A DNA stretch of 9,578 nt from Candidatus Hermodarchaeota archaeon (GTDB lineage Archaea > Asgardarchaeota > Hermodarchaeia > Hermodarchaeales > Hermodarchaeaceae): NCBI GenBank assembly GCA_016840595.1, contig JAEOSA010000064.1, positions 1-9,578 of the forward strand. Reading direction: 5' to 3'. The position numbers and the translations under genes were made by a program. Numbering within the stretch: the stretch's first letter is position 1; every line of letters begins with the position of its first letter. Of the stretch, positions 1 to 7,913 are shown piece by piece. The notes under the pieces are model-generated. The model did no database searches. It had not been told where the DNA came from and saw only the letters and a program-made list of their open reading frames with translations.

Positions 1-1
1 C

Positions 2-2524
2 CAGTCTATCGTCAAACAAATCATGGAATTTGAAGAAGGAAAACGCATTCGAATTCTCTCACCGGTGGTACGAGGGCGTAAGGGCACATACAAAGCATTA
101 TTCAAGAAACTCCAAGGAGAAGGATTCATTCGGGTACGAGTGGATGGGAAAGACTACAGGCTCGATAAAGAAGAGATTGAGCTTGACCGATATAAACAGC
201 ACACCATTGAAATTATCGTGGACCGTTTGGTTCTGAAACCTGCAGTGGAACAACGACTCAATCAGTCTGTGGAAACTGCCCTTGAATTCGGTAAGGGTTT
301 GGTCACAGTAGATGTTCAGGGTGACCAAGAATATCTGTTCAGTGAATCAGCTGGCTGTCCAGTTTGCGGCATCAGTTTTCCAGACCTTGCTCCACGAATG
401 TTTAGCTTTAACTCACCGTATGGCGCCTGTCCTGCCTGTAAGGGCTTAGGGTACACTTTGGAAGTTGACCCGGATCTTGTTATACCTGATACTACAAAGT
501 CAATTAACGAAGGAGCGCTTGCTTGTTATCGAGTCCCATTGAATGGTTGGCGACTACGAAGCTTTACAAGTATTGCAAAACATTACGGATTTAGTTTGGA
601 CACTCCATTCCAGGATTTAGATCCTGAACACCAACAAATTCTCCTCTATGGGTCTGGTGATGAAGAAATTCGTTTCGAACATCGAGGTATCACCGCCGCT
701 GGTCGCAAATGGGAATGGATTAGTGAGAAACCAACGATGGGGGCGATTCCTGGTCTAAAACACCGGTACAAGTATACACGGTCTGAGGTTGTTCGCGATC
801 AAATCACGCAGTTCATGGCTCAACTTCCCTGTCCGGTCTGTCAAGGGCGTCGGCTACGCCCTGAAGCCTTGGCTGTAACTATTCAGAACCAAAGCATCGA
901 TCAGGTCACAAACCTCTCGATCAGCGAGACACTTTCACTTTTTAATGACATGAAGCTCACGAAAAAAGAAACCACAATTGCCCGACAAACCCTTCGCGAA
1001 ATCAAACAACGCTTACAATTTCTATCTTCAGTAGGTCTTGATTACCTAACCCTCAATCGGCTTTCAGCAACCCTCGCTGGTGGAGAAGCCCAACGAGTTA
1101 GATTAGCTACCCAGATAGGTTCCCGATTGGTGGGTGTTACCTATATCCTCGATGAACCTAGCATCGGTCTCCATATGCGGGATAATGAACGACTCCTCTC
1201 AATGTTATTGCAACTACGTGATTTGGGAAATACGGTGCTTGTGGTTGAACATGATGAAGGGTTCATCCGAGCCGCAGATTGGGTGATCGACCTTGGACCT
1301 GGCGCTGGGATTCATGGTGGGCAAGTAGTGGCGGAAGGCACGGTCCCTGATATTGAAGCTAATCCAAAATCAATCACTGGATTGTATTTACGTGGAGACA
1401 AAGTCATCGCAGTACCTCCAACTCGACGTCTTGGGAATGGAGCGAGTATCCAAATCAAGGGTGCTAAACATCGAAACCTGAAGAATATCGATGTTACCTT
1501 CCCCTTGGGCACCTTCATATGTATCACTGGGGTCTCTGGATCAGGGAAGAGCACTCTCATTACAGACACATTATACCCCGGGATTATCTGGCAGTTCCGA
1601 CAACGTCGCCGACGTCGATCTGATGCAATACTTACGAGTCAACTTCAGAAACCAGGTCCCTTCCAGGCCCTCAACGGGATTGAACTCATTGACAAAGTCA
1701 TATTGGTAGATCAATCACCAATTGGGCGGACCCCCCGTTCAAATCCTGCCACTTACACCAAAGTCTTCGATCCTATACGTCAACTCTTCTCATTGACGCA
1801 GGAAGCCCGGAAACGCGGTTACGTACCGGGTCGATTCAGCTTTAATGTGAAGGGAGGACGTTGCGAGGCTTGTCGGGGTGCTGGAGTTATACGGATTGAA
1901 ATGCAGTTTCTCCCCGATGTGTACGTCGTCTGTGACGAATGTAACGGGAAACGGTTCAATAAAGAAACTCTCCAAGTCCGGTACAAAGGGAAAACGATCT
2001 ACGAAGTCCTCCGGATGACGGTCGATGAGGCTGCAGATTTCTTCAAAAACATACCAAAAATTGCTCGCATCCTCGATACGTTGCAAGCTGTTGGTTTAGG
2101 TTATATGGAATTGGGACAACCCTCACCAACTCTCAGTGGCGGTGAGGCTCAGAGAATTAAGTTGAGCCGCGAACTGGGTAAACAAAGCACTACCCAAACA
2201 CTTTACATTCTCGATGAACCCACCACAGGATTACACCTCGCAGACGTGCAGAAGCTCTTAGACGTGCTTAACCATTTAGTTGACGCAGGAAATACTGTCA
2301 TCGTGATTGAACACCAACCAGATGTAATCAAGGGAGCTGATTTCATCATCGATCTAGGTCCAGAAGGTGGGGACCAAGGTGGCTACATTGTAGCTCATGG
2401 AACACCAGAACAGGTGGCTCAAGAGCGTAAGTCTTACACGGGTGCTGTGCTTCGTGAAGCTCTTGCACCAAAGACGGAACGTGAAGATGGCTCCCAGGGT
2501 CGTGTAAAGATTCTTTCACGGTAA
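2..2524 (+). CDS. uvrA: UvrA, excinuclease ABC subunit A (5'-truncated by the window edge)
   Basis: UvrA is the damage-recognition ATPase of nucleotide excision repair; it scans DNA as a dimer and loads UvrB. The frame is open from base 2, so the ATG at 23 is internal. About 840 residues are visible; roughly 115 N-terminal residues, including the first Walker A, lie outside. Numbering from the Met at 23: UvrB-binding region about 5-100; zinc module C112/C115/C136/C139; insertion domain about 145-265; CPVC pair C270/C273; first ABC signature 351-355, reading LAGGE instead of LSGGE; Walker B ending DEP at 377-379; second Walker A GVSGSGKS 503-510; zinc module C614/C617/C637/C640; second signature LSGGE 704-708; Walker B DEP 731-733. 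Both the UvrB-binding and insertion domains are present, so this is canonical UvrA, not the shorter UvrA2 type. An Arg-rich insert (about 524-545) is longer than in E. coli UvrA. uvrC follows after 68 nt. Confidence 0.97.
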   Translation, partial: QSIVKQIMEFEEGKRIRILSPVVRGRKGTYKALFKKLQGEGFIRVRVDGKDYRLDKEEIELDRYKQHTIEIIVDRLVLKPAVEQRLNQSVETALEFGKGLVTVDVQGDQEYLFSESAGCPVCGISFPDLAPRMFSFNSPYGACPACKGLGYTLEVDPDLVIPDTTKSINEGALACYRVPLNGWRLRSFTSIAKHYGFSLDTPFQDLDPEHQQILLYGSGDEEIRFEHRGITAAGRKWEWISEKPTMGAIPGLKHRYKYTRSEVVRDQITQFMAQLPCPVCQGRRLRPEALAVTIQNQSIDQVTNLSISETLSLFNDMKLTKKETTIARQTLREIKQRLQFLSSVGLDYLTLNRLSATLAGGEAQRVRLATQIGSRLVGVTYILDEPSIGLHMRDNERLLSMLLQLRDLGNTVLVVEHDEGFIRAADWVIDLGPGAGIHGGQVVAEGTVPDIEANPKSITGLYLRGDKVIAVPPTRRLGNGASIQIKGAKHRNLKNIDVTFPLGTFICITGVSGSGKSTLITDTLYPGIIWQFRQRRRRRSDAILTSQLQKPGPFQALNGIELIDKVILVDQSPIGRTPRSNPATYTKVFDPIRQLFSLTQEARKRGYVPGRFSFNVKGGRCEACRGAGVIRIEMQFLPDVYVVCDECNGKRFNKETLQVRYKGKTIYEVLRMTVDEAADFFKNIPKIARILDTLQAVGLGYMELGQPSPTLSGGEAQRIKLSRELGKQSTTQTLYILDEPTTGLHLADVQKLLDVLNHLVDAGNTVIVIEHQPDVIKGADFIIDLGPEGGDQGGYIVAHGTPEQVAQERKSYTGAVLREALAPKTEREDGSQGRVKILSR

Positions 2525-2551
2525 GAGCGAACCGTTCTTCAATATCAATCA

Positions 2552-2576
2552 CTCATTATTAGACACAATTTATTTC
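2552..2576 (+). promoter_or_regulatory. Possible TATA-type promoter before uvrC
   Basis: The 68-nt gap after uvrA holds two AT-rich boxes, CATTATTA near 2554-2561 and AATTTATTT at 2567-2575. They centre roughly 35 and 22 nt before the uvrC ATG. The first would place an archaeal start site just ahead of the ATG, in line with the missing Shine-Dalgarno. No bacterial -35/-10 pair stands out. uvrC could equally be read through from uvrA. Confidence 0.3.
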
Positions 2577-2592
2577 CAATATGTGACTGGGT

Positions 2593-4431
2593 ATGGACCT
2601 CGAACAGGAACTGAAGGATTTACCCGACGAACCGGGTGTCTACTTACTTTACGATGAGAAAGACACCGTTATCTACGTCGGGAAAGCCCAGTCCTTAAAG
2701 AAACGAGTCCCTGCTCATTTTCGAGGGATTGGAAAGGGAAACGTCTTCTCTCCCATTGGTCAGGAAGTCACCGAACTTGAATACATGGTCACCGCCAATG
2801 AATCCGAAGCCCTCGTTCTCGAAGATAACATGATCAAACGCTACAAACCACGATACAATATTCGGCTAAAGGATGACAAAAGCTTCCCTTACGTTCGTAT
2901 CACACTGGCCGATGAGTATCCACGTGTCGAGAAGACTCGGACCCTCGTCCAAGATGGGAGTCGCTATATTGGTCCCTACTCTAACGTCAAAGCTCTGGAC
3001 GGATTTCTCAAATCCATCAACCGTGTCGTTCCCATAGCCACCTGTAAGCCCACCATTGTAATTGGAAAACGCAAACGCCCTTGCCTCAAGTACGATATCG
3101 GACGGTGTCCCGCACCCTGTATGGGTAAAATCAGCAAAGAAGACTATGATGAGTTAGTAGATGAATACACGCTCTTGCTCACCGGACGCCATGACGAGCT
3201 AGAGACACACCTAATAGAGCGGATGGAAGCCACCTCTCAAGCAAAAGAGTATGAAAAAGCCGCACGATTCCGCGATCGCCTCCGCGCCGTTCAGCGTGGA
3301 CGGCAGGCTCAACGGGCCACTTTTTGGAATCAACTACCTGGGCATCGTGATGTTTTCGGACTAGCTCGTGCAGGACCAGATGCCTTGGTTCAATTGCTTG
3401 TGGTTCGTGAGGGTCGTGTGGTAGGACAACAACCATTTCCTCTCAGTGCTCCCGCGGCTCTCCCCAATGATACCGTTCTCGAAGCTTTTCTCAAACAATA
3501 CTATATCCGTGCCACTGAAATCCCGCAAGAAGTGGTCATATCTGTTCCTGTTTCCGATTCACAGTTCTTGGAAGAATGGCTTAGTTCACGACGTAGTGAA
3601 TCAGATAAAGTTCACATCATTCATCCAACCCAAGATCCCCTTCGCAGTCTAATTGAAATGGCAAATGAAAATGCCCAGTTTCACCTCCATCAGTTAATCG
3701 AACGCCTAGCCGCTGATGAAGGACGACGTCATCGCGCTTACCAGGACTTGATGGAGTACCTGAAACTCCCTGAGGAGCCTGCCTACATTGAAGGGTTTGA
3801 CATCTCTACGCTACAGGGCGCCGCATCCGTTGGAGTAAGTGTCGCGTTTCAAGATGGAATGCCCTACAAGAAAGCCTATCGACGGTTCAAAATCCGAGAC
3901 GTCCAAGGACAAGACGACTTCGCAATGATGCGAGAAGTCGTAGAACGTCGTTATCGACGCAAACTGGCAGAGAAAACCTCCTTACCAAATCTCATAGTTA
4001 TTGATGGAGGACGTGGTCAACTCAGTATGGCTCAAAAAGCTCTGGAGTCATTAGGTGTGGAGAATCTCCCTGCTATTGGAATTGCTAAAGGAGATCCGCC
4101 AGATCCCGATGTCATCTATGTGCCATGGCAATCTACACCCGTTGATATTCCCGCAGATAGTGAAGGACTACGTCTCTTGAAACGGGTCCGAGATGAAGCT
4201 CATCGCTTTGCCATTAGCTATCATCGAAAACTTCGAGAAAGTCAAGGATTAAAATTAGTTCTCACTGAAATTCCAGGCGTGGGAAAGAAACGGGCAACGG
4301 TACTCCACCAACGTTTTGAAAGTTTGAAGAAGCTCTCTAAAGCAAGCGTCGACGAAGTAGCAGCTGTACCAGGAATTTCACCAGCACTCGCGAAACAGAT
4401 ACTAGACTACCTCTCAACTCAAGGCTACTGA
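2593..4431 (+). CDS. uvrC: UvrC, excinuclease ABC subunit C
   Basis: UvrC is the dual-incision nuclease of excision repair, recruited by the UvrB-DNA complex. At 612 aa it has normal length. The N-terminal GIY-YIG nuclease (about 12-93) makes the 3' cut: GVY at 15-17, YVG at 28-30, R38, E77 and N89 match the catalytic positions. Four cysteines C151, C164, C172 and C176 fit the family's Fe-S cluster site. A UVR (UvrB-contact) motif lies about 215-234. The RNase H-like 5' nuclease has D403 (FDIS), D471 (IDGG) and H537, matching the known acidic/His catalytic set. Two helix-hairpin-helix motifs (about 555-608) form the DNA-binding tail. The start is fixed by an in-frame TGA at 2584-2586. No Shine-Dalgarno precedes the ATG, which suggests a short-leader or leaderless message. 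It probably shares regulation with uvrA upstream. Confidence 0.97.
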   Translation: MDLEQELKDLPDEPGVYLLYDEKDTVIYVGKAQSLKKRVPAHFRGIGKGNVFSPIGQEVTELEYMVTANESEALVLEDNMIKRYKPRYNIRLKDDKSFPYVRITLADEYPRVEKTRTLVQDGSRYIGPYSNVKALDGFLKSINRVVPIATCKPTIVIGKRKRPCLKYDIGRCPAPCMGKISKEDYDELVDEYTLLLTGRHDELETHLIERMEATSQAKEYEKAARFRDRLRAVQRGRQAQRATFWNQLPGHRDVFGLARAGPDALVQLLVVREGRVVGQQPFPLSAPAALPNDTVLEAFLKQYYIRATEIPQEVVISVPVSDSQFLEEWLSSRRSESDKVHIIHPTQDPLRSLIEMANENAQFHLHQLIERLAADEGRRHRAYQDLMEYLKLPEEPAYIEGFDISTLQGAASVGVSVAFQDGMPYKKAYRRFKIRDVQGQDDFAMMREVVERRYRRKLAEKTSLPNLIVIDGGRGQLSMAQKALESLGVENLPAIGIAKGDPPDPDVIYVPWQSTPVDIPADSEGLRLLKRVRDEAHRFAISYHRKLRESQGLKLVLTEIPGVGKKRATVLHQRFESLKKLSKASVDEVAAVPGISPALAKQILDYLSTQGY

Positions 4432-4450
4432 GGTCTCGTTGAACTTGTCT

Positions 4451-4466
4451 GGTTCGTTTTTTGTTA
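4451..4466 (+). terminator. Oligo-T terminator candidate after uvrC
   Basis: A run of six T (4457-4462) followed by GTTATT lies 26 nt after the uvrC stop, in the 36-nt gap between the convergent uvrC and YhhN-family genes. No strong GC stem precedes it. It would fit an archaeal U-tract terminator better than a bacterial intrinsic one. It serves only plus-strand transcription, because the minus strand is A-rich here. Confidence 0.4.
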
Positions 4467-4467
4467 T

Positions 4468-5181
4468 TCAGAAGAGGTAAATGGTAAAGCTGAGGGTGAG
4501 GAGAAAGATGGCAAAGTAGTAAGTTGAGAAGATAGTAAATTCCGCCTTGTTGAAGCGGCGATGAAAGAGCCTGACGCCGATGAGGAGATCAGATATGACG
4601 AAGATAATGGCTCCAATGAACGGGACAAATCCCAACGGGTTTCCTGCTGTGAGCCATAATATTAGTGAACTACTTAGGGTTAGGGAAAGGATTAGGACGT
4701 AGACAATCAGGGGGATCTTCAGTGGTCCTAATCGGGGTTCAGACGAGTCAAGAAATCGAACAGCTACGATGATGACAAAAATCAAGACTACGTATGAGAT
4801 GAAAAAAGCTAGAATAGGAATCAAAGAAACCCCAAGGAGGTAGCTGTGCAATAGAAAGTTTGCTGTGAAAAAGAGGTGTGCAATTAGGAAGAACAACACA
4901 CCTGCTAGAAATTTGGTTTCCATTCCAATATCACCTAAAGCACAGAAGATCAAGGCTACGGCTAACAGGATGTAAAACAAGGCCACGGAAGGTCGAAAGA
5001 CAAGTATGATGATGATTGAAATCAATGCGGGAAGGACCTTAATTGTAAGAAACAGCCCAGTGGGTACGTTTTTAATTCGTTCGCTTTTAACAGCAAGTTC
5101 GTCTTCTCGAACAGCTTTGAGAACCGTTGAGAAAATAGCAAAAAGCCAGAAAAATAAGGCAAAGATGATGAGTTGCAACAT
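4468..5181 (-). CDS. YhhN/TMEM86 family membrane protein (lysoplasmalogenase-like)
   Basis: A 237-aa integral membrane protein with about eight hydrophobic segments (roughly 1-21, 42-61, 66-83, 90-111, 117-141, 155-176, 183-204, 215-235). The pattern fits the YhhN/TMEM86 family: a GD in the third segment (D84), then G94...AH102 in the fourth, and a second Asp in GAIIFVISD (D198), followed by a YY near 221. Characterised animal members hydrolyse the vinyl-ether bond of lysoplasmalogens and the paired acidic residues are thought to matter; most prokaryotic members are untested. The substrate here is therefore unknown, but a lipid at the cytoplasmic membrane is likely. The start ATG has AAGG only 2 nt away, a poor Shine-Dalgarno, and the TTG at codon 2 is an alternative. 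It converges on uvrC with a 36-nt gap and lies 84 nt downstream of the hydrolase gene. Confidence 0.8.
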   Translation of the reverse strand: MLQLIIFALFFWLFAIFSTVLKAVREDELAVKSERIKNVPTGLFLTIKVLPALISIIIILVFRPSVALFYILLAVALIFCALGDIGMETKFLAGVLFFLIAHLFFTANFLLHSYLLGVSLIPILAFFISYVVLIFVIIVAVRFLDSSEPRLGPLKIPLIVYVLILSLTLSSSLILWLTAGNPLGFVPFIGAIIFVISDLLIGVRLFHRRFNKAEFTIFSTYYFAIFLLTLSFTIYLF

Positions 5182-5215
5182 GTCCTTGCATAGATAGTTT
5201 GATGCTTAAGAGTCT

Positions 5216-5232
5216 GATTTATTGTTATAACA
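5216..5232 (-). promoter_or_regulatory. TATA-like promoter of the YhhN-family gene
   Basis: On the minus strand the gap between the hydrolase and the membrane protein holds TTATAA (5225-5230) followed by AATAAAT (5217-5223). They lie 36-50 nt before the ATG. As an archaeal TATA box this would give a leader of about 10-20 nt. This suggests the membrane protein can be transcribed separately from the hydrolase, though co-transcription is not excluded because no terminator separates them. Confidence 0.4.
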
Positions 5233-5265
5233 GGTAAGTGAGCTTCGAGATGAAATAACTCTATT

Positions 5266-6051
5266 CTAAGAATTCCTTTTGAGAAAATCCAAAATAACAG
5301 TAGAAAATATCTCACTTCGTTCGGTGACATAATTCATATGCGTCATATTTGGTATAATCGCAAATTCAGCATTGGGGATTAAGTTATACATTTCCAATTG
5401 GATTTCAAGGGGTACCGCCTCGTCTTTATCCCCTATGATGAGAAGAGATGGTGCTTCTATCAATTTAATATCTTCATTCGGATACCCCGATGGATCCCCC
5501 CACATTTGTAACAGTAGTGTTAGGAATTCCTCCAAATACTCGGGACCGTAAACATGACCATGTGCAATTCTAAGTGATTCCTCAAGTTCTGGTTCTGATT
5601 TAAGCCAGTCTCGAACAGCAGAAAGGGCGTCACTAGTATGTTTTGTAAGTTTCTGCGTCACTGCACCGAGAACAAGAGCTTTAGGTATTTCTCGATATCG
5701 AATCCCAATTTCCGCTGCAATTTGACCACCATCGCTCCACCCACAAATGATAGGCTTTTTGACATCCAACGCTTTGGCTAAAGCAACGATATCATCTGCC
5801 ATTAGGGCATAATTTAGAATTTTCTGAGGATTATTGGTACGACCGGAGCCTCTACAATCCGGGGCTATTACGCGGAAATGTTGAGAAAAGACCTTTCTTA
5901 GCCCAACCCATCCAAGCTCTGCTGTTCCTAATCCTCCATGAAGTAAAATTAGGGGGGTTCCTTTTCCTCGATCCTCATAATACATATGCAATCCGTTAAC
6001 ATCAATATAGCGACCAAAATCAGGCAGTTCACGCTTGTCTTTTATGTTCAT
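5266..6051 (-). CDS. Alpha/beta-fold hydrolase
   Basis: A 261-aa complete hydrolase of the large alpha/beta superfamily (esterases, enol-lactonases, peptidases). Visible features in order: HGG oxyanion-hole motif at 38-40; DCRGSGR at 65-71 (the family's DxRGxGxS region); nucleophile elbow GWSDG with Ser106; a helical cap region about 135-195; catalytic acid in GDKDEAVP, most likely D210; catalytic His238 in NMTHMN. The triad is intact, so the enzyme should be active, but sequence alone does not give the substrate. The start is supported by GAAGG about 8 nt before the ATG. It lies 55 nt downstream of leuD on the same strand and could be co-transcribed. Sampled stretches look markedly more AT-rich than uvrC or leuC, which may mean a separate origin. 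An older guess such as 3-oxoadipate enol-lactonase rests on general similarity only. Confidence 0.9.
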   Translation of the reverse strand: MNIKDKRELPDFGRYIDVNGLHMYYEDRGKGTPLILLHGGLGTAELGWVGLRKVFSQHFRVIAPDCRGSGRTNNPQKILNYALMADDIVALAKALDVKKPIICGWSDGGQIAAEIGIRYREIPKALVLGAVTQKLTKHTSDALSAVRDWLKSEPELEESLRIAHGHVYGPEYLEEFLTLLLQMWGDPSGYPNEDIKLIEAPSLLIIGDKDEAVPLEIQLEMYNLIPNAEFAIIPNMTHMNYVTERSEIFSTVILDFLKRNS

Positions 6052-6106
6052 TTCGACAACCTTCTTCTTTTGGGAATAAGGTTTACCCTACCGAGTCCAT
6101 ATTCTT

Positions 6107-6628
6107 TTAGATTGTTTTTAGTTTCTGTTTTAGGAGCGGAATTGCACCGCCTGCTTCAATATATTGAATGAGAAAAGGTGGAACCTTGGTTATTTGATGA
6201 CTTTGACCTGTACGGTGGTTAAACAGTGTCCCCTCTTTCAAATCGATTCGTATCTTATCTCCATCCTTGACTAAATTGGCATCTTTAGCAATTGCAGGAA
6301 ATTCGATTGCGGGAACACCCAAATTGTAAGCATTCCGGAAGAAGATTCGGGCAAAAGATGCCGCAATAATCGCTCCCACGCCTAAACTCCGAAGAATTGC
6401 TGCTGCTGACTCACGGCTTGATCCGATGCCCAGGTTTTCTTCAGCCACAATTACGTCATTAGGTTTCACGTTTTTCGCGAATTCAGGTCGCAGATTCTCA
6501 AAGGCAAAAGGTGCAATTTCTTCAATGGAAAGACTGGTCAGATGAGCGGCTGAGATGATATCGTCGGTACTGATGTTGGAACCAAATCGCCAAGCTTTTC
6601 CCTCAATTGTCGTTCGTTGTTTTGGCAT
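6107..6628 (-). CDS. leuD: 3-isopropylmalate dehydratase (isomerase) small subunit, LeuD-like
   Basis: The small swivelling subunit that pairs with LeuC to move the hydroxyl of 2-isopropylmalate to 3-isopropylmalate. At 173 aa it has the length of the archaeal/short bacterial type. The active-site motif GSSRE is at 69-73, followed by the conserved ASFARIFFRNAYNLG stretch at 90-104 and VPAIE. STDDII at 20-25 is the normal entry to the substrate-specificity loop. The loop itself reads HLTSL (29-33) where archaeal isopropylmalate isomerase or homoaconitase relatives usually have a YLxxx sequence, so the exact substrate is not certain. Homoaconitase (AksE) or dimethylmalate dehydratase are alternatives. 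It starts 13 nt after the leuC stop. The leuC TGA overlaps a TGAGGT Shine-Dalgarno-like sequence, which implies translational coupling. Confidence 0.9.
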   Translation of the reverse strand: MPKQRTTIEGKAWRFGSNISTDDIISAAHLTSLSIEEIAPFAFENLRPEFAKNVKPNDVIVAEENLGIGSSRESAAAILRSLGVGAIIAASFARIFFRNAYNLGVPAIEFPAIAKDANLVKDGDKIRIDLKEGTLFNHRTGQSHQITKVPPFLIQYIEAGGAIPLLKQKLKTI

Positions 6629-6641
6629 ATGGCACTCAACC

Positions 6642-7895
6642 TCATCGTGGATCAGTTATCTTTCCTGCAATTGCGCTGGCTGCAACCGTTGCTGGTGAAG
6701 CAAGATAGATGTGCGAATCGGCGCTTCCCATTCGCCCAGGGAAATTGCGGTTCGATGTGCTAATACAGATTTCTCCAGAAGCAAGAAGTCCACAGTGACC
6801 TCCAAAACATGCACCACAAGTTGCCGGACCAATGGTGGCTCCGGCTTTCACAAGCGTACCAATTGTCCCTTCTTCTAGAGCAGCCAGGAAAATTCGTCGA
6901 CTCGCGGGATTGACGATGAACCGAACATCCTTTGCAACCTGTTTGTCTTTTATAATTTGAGCCGCCACTCGAAGATCTTCTAATCGACCATTCGTGCAAG
7001 AACCTAACAGTGCTTGATCGATGTGAATTCCCTCAACTTCAGTCACCGGTACGGCATTACTCGGGAGGGACGGCTTCGCCACTTGTGGTACAAGTTTCGA
7101 TACATCAAGTTCATGGGTTTGATGATAAGATGCTTCTTCATCTGGGTAGACTGGGGTGAAGGATTGTTGTGTCTGTTGTTTAACATAATCGAGAACCCGT
7201 TTATCTGGCGGAATGAGAGCTGCCATTGCCCCAACTTCAACAGCCATATTGGTTAGGGTCATCCAAGCATCCAAACTCAGTTGTTTAAGGGTATCACCGT
7301 GGTATTCGATGGCTTGGAAAGACGCTCCTTCCACACCAAGCCGGTAAAGAATGTTGAGAATAATGTCCTTTCCCATCACTTTAGCAGGTATTTTCCCGGT
7401 AATCGTTATTTTGATCGTATCGGGGACACGGAACCACAACCGACCTGTCCCTAAGACAATAGCCATATCGGTTGCCCCAATACCTGTTGTGAGTGCACCG
7501 AATGCCCCTCCAGTTGTCGTATGGGAATCTGTTCCTACTAACAGCTCTCCTGGACGCACATGCCCTTCTTCCACAAGTATCTGGTGACAAACGCCACTTC
7601 CCACATCGTAAAAGTGTTGAATCTGAAAATCTCGTACAAAATTACGGACTCGTTGGTGTATAGTCGCAGCCTCTACTGTCGGCGCTGGTACCCAATGATC
7701 CAAAATCATTACCACACGACTAGGATCCCACACCTTGGTGACCCCTGCTTCTTCAAGGTGGGGAATGACTCGAGTACCCATCATTTCGTGGCTCATGGCC
7801 ACATCCACGGAGGCTTCGACAATTTCACCTGGCGTAACTGCTTTCTGATCTGAATGAGTTGTCAGGATTTTTTCTGCCATTGTCTGTTGAGCCAT
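6642..7895 (-). CDS. leuC: 3-isopropylmalate dehydratase (isomerase) large subunit, LeuC-like
   Basis: The large [4Fe-4S] subunit of isopropylmalate isomerase, an aconitase-superfamily enzyme of leucine biosynthesis. At 417 aa it is the short form. Landmarks: DH at 66-67; GTDSHTTTGGAFG at 121-133; cluster ligand C300 in GSCTNGR (298-304); ligands C360 and C363 in TCGAC; then STSNRNFPGRMGS at 380-391. All three cluster cysteines are present, so a functional hydro-lyase is expected. An additional Cys368 follows GGH. The ATG lies 1 nt after the leuB stop, with a strong GAGAGGAG Shine-Dalgarno inside the end of leuB, so the two genes are translationally coupled. Homoaconitase large subunit (AksD) is the main alternative, because the large subunit does not fix the substrate. 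The leuB and leuD neighbours favour LeuC. Confidence 0.93.
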   Translation of the reverse strand: MAQQTMAEKILTTHSDQKAVTPGEIVEASVDVAMSHEMMGTRVIPHLEEAGVTKVWDPSRVVMILDHWVPAPTVEAATIHQRVRNFVRDFQIQHFYDVGSGVCHQILVEEGHVRPGELLVGTDSHTTTGGAFGALTTGIGATDMAIVLGTGRLWFRVPDTIKITITGKIPAKVMGKDIILNILYRLGVEGASFQAIEYHGDTLKQLSLDAWMTLTNMAVEVGAMAALIPPDKRVLDYVKQQTQQSFTPVYPDEEASYHQTHELDVSKLVPQVAKPSLPSNAVPVTEVEGIHIDQALLGSCTNGRLEDLRVAAQIIKDKQVAKDVRFIVNPASRRIFLAALEEGTIGTLVKAGATIGPATCGACFGGHCGLLASGEICISTSNRNFPGRMGSADSHIYLASPATVAASAIAGKITDPR

Positions 7896-7913
7896 GTTAA
7901 CTCCTCTCGTTCA
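7896..7913 (-). promoter_or_regulatory. Strong ribosome binding site of leuC inside the leuB end
   Basis: On the minus strand GAGAGGAG precedes TTAACATG. GGAG ends 5 nt before the leuC ATG and overlaps the last codons and stop of leuB. It fixes the leuC start at 7895 over the in-frame Met five codons later. It is the clearest Shine-Dalgarno in the window and contrasts with uvrC and leuB. Confidence 0.75.

Noticed and set aside
1790..2086. 98-aa open frame antisense to uvrA, and similar antisense frames in uvrA, uvrC and leuB
   Set aside because: They lie wholly opposite strongly conserved coding sequence, show no recognisable family and have no supporting ribosome site.
5022..5330. 102-aa minus-strand frame overlapping the YhhN-family gene and the hydrolase end
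   Set aside because: It runs in another frame through two supported genes and has no domain signal; a shadow frame.
7014..7853. Several plus-strand frames of 78-97 aa opposite leuC
   Set aside because: They are opposite well-conserved LeuC sequence and their composition mirrors its codon pattern.
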